Part shown: positions 63,418 through 64,000 of the stretch, piece by piece
How the letters are laid out: the number at the start of each line of letters is the position of its first letter
Numbering within the stretch: the stretch's first letter is position 1
Source of the DNA: Streptomyces morookaense
GTDB lineage: Bacteria; Actinomycetota; Actinomycetes; Streptomycetales; Streptomycetaceae
Assembly: GCF_013030945.1 (NCBI RefSeq)
Contig: NZ_JABBXF010000018.1
Span: 62,001-126,000, forward strand
Length of the DNA: 64,000 nt
Direction: 5' to 3'
Position numbers and translations under genes: made by a program
Notes under the pieces: model-generated
Databases searched by the model: none
What the model was told of the DNA's origin: nothing
What the model saw: only the letters and a program-made list of their open reading frames with translations

Positions 63418-64000
63418 GTGAGCCGGATTTCGGTCCGGGGATTCGCCGTGGCATCCGCCACCGCGGTCACCACCGTTGGCGCCGTCGTGGGCGTCGCAGC
63501 GGGCAACGATCAGGGCGCGACGACCGACCGGGTCGAAGCCACCGCAGCCGACACGACGCTCCTCGCGGAAATCCCCGTCGGACAGAACGTCCAGGCGCAG
63601 ACCGCTTCCCTGACGCAGCAGGCCGACACCCAGGCCGACGCCGCCGACACCGCCGCGAAGAAGGACGTCGAGGAGGCCGCGCGCAAGCAGGCCGCCGAGG
63701 ACGCCACCGCGAAGAAGCAGGCGGCCGACGACGCGGCGAAGAAGGAGGCCGAGGAGAAGGCCGCCAAGGAGCGCGAGCAGGACCAGATCGCGAGCCGCTC
63801 CGCGTCGCGCGACGCCTCGGACTTCGCGGTCAAGAGCTCGTACTCCGTCTCCGACGTCCAGGCGATCGCCCGGCAGATGGTCCCCGGCGACCAGTTCCAG
63901 TGCTTCAGCAACATCGTGAACGAAGAGAGCACCTGGAACTACACGGCCGTCAACTCCTCGTCCGGCGCCTACGGTCTCGTCCAGGCCCTCCCCGGCTCCA
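63418..64000 (+). CDS. Secreted transglycosylase-like cell-wall protein (partial, 3' end outside the window)
   Basis: The frame from GTG 63418 runs open to the end of the window and has GGAAGG 7 bases upstream; ATG 63391 is an alternative. The product has a signal peptide (ISVRGFAVASATAVTTVGAV). A lysine/alanine-rich coiled coil follows (DTAAKKDVEEAARKQAAEDA and AAKKEAEEKAAKEREQ). The start of an SLT-like catalytic domain comes next (FQCFSNIVNEESTWNYTAVN then SSSGAYGLVQALPGS, with the Glu-Ser-Trp of the family). It probably cleaves peptidoglycan in the wall. Confidence 0.88.
   Translation, partial: MSRISVRGFAVASATAVTTVGAVVGVAAGNDQGATTDRVEATAADTTLLAEIPVGQNVQAQTASLTQQADTQADAADTAAKKDVEEAARKQAAEDATAKKQAADDAAKKEAEEKAAKEREQDQIASRSASRDASDFAVKSSYSVSDVQAIARQMVPGDQFQCFSNIVNEESTWNYTAVNSSSGAYGLVQALPGS

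Overview
The window is a high-GC chromosomal segment of a Streptomyces-type actinomycete. The evidence is the very strong G/C bias at third codon positions, frequent GTG starts, a mycothiol-conjugate amidase, class E sortase-type LAXTG signals, DUF397/DUF5753-type regulator pairs, scattered GC-rich intergenic palindromes and rare TTA (bldA) codons. From memory, the stretch from about 0.4 to 32 kb resembles the S. coelicolor SCO4930-SCO4980 neighbourhood; this was not checked by alignment. I see no prophage, IS transposase, CRISPR array, rRNA operon or complete antibiotic cluster.

Layout. 1-9.4 kb: a 3' gene fragment, enoyl-CoA hydratase, a GAF-GGDEF diguanylate cyclase, histidine ammonia-lyase (hutH), a tiny LAXTG surface protein divergent from a lipoprotein L,D-transpeptidase, a cytochrome P450 and a DUF2786 protein. 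9.4-12.7 kb: a scarred accessory patch with two broken divergent genes (AraC regulator and methyltransferase), a thioesterase, tRNA-Lys(CTT), a toxin-antitoxin-like pair and a gene remnant. 12.7-23.1 kb: msrA, a cystathionine gamma-synthase/lyase, a sigma-factor pseudogene interrupted by a dispersed palindrome, a MarR regulator, threonine dehydratase, an ABC exporter, greA, a DUF4307 gene and mca. 23.1-33.3 kb: a Uma2 protein, a DUF255 thioredoxin-like protein, an MFS/TetR pair, hemolysin III, pckG and the aminotransferase alaA.

33.3-40 kb is a coherent locus probably devoted to D-amino acids. A leftward arm (D-aminoacylase and a D-serine dehydratase-like PLP enzyme) faces a rightward arm (PfkB kinase, IclR regulator, RidA and a GntP/DsdX-family permease) across a short intergenic region with two palindromic operator candidates. 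RidA would clear the 2-aminoacrylate made by a D-serine dehydratase, and the GntP family includes the D-serine permease DsdX, so the parts fit one pathway.

40-47 kb holds an AbiEi-like protein fused to an endonuclease domain, acylphosphatase, secreted proteins (esterase, trypsin-like protease, GH18 chitinase with a DasR-like box) and an XRE/DUF397 pair. 47.2-58.9 kb is a complete Tad (tight adherence) Flp-pilus locus: a zinc-ribbon protein with a TTA codon, CpaB, a TadZ-TadE fusion, TadE, TadA/CpaF, TadB, TadC, Flp pilin, TadG, a lipoprotein, an OmpA-domain protein, a membrane protein and, after a DUF192 gene, the prepilin peptidase. The TadZ-TadE fusion, the start-less TadG frame and the OmpA protein in a Gram-positive Tad locus are the most unusual features. 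59-64 kb: a terminator-ended gene-free stretch, an aldo/keto reductase, undecaprenyl-type prenyltransferase (uppS), a PIN-PhoH ATPase and the 5' part of a secreted transglycosylase-like gene running off the end.
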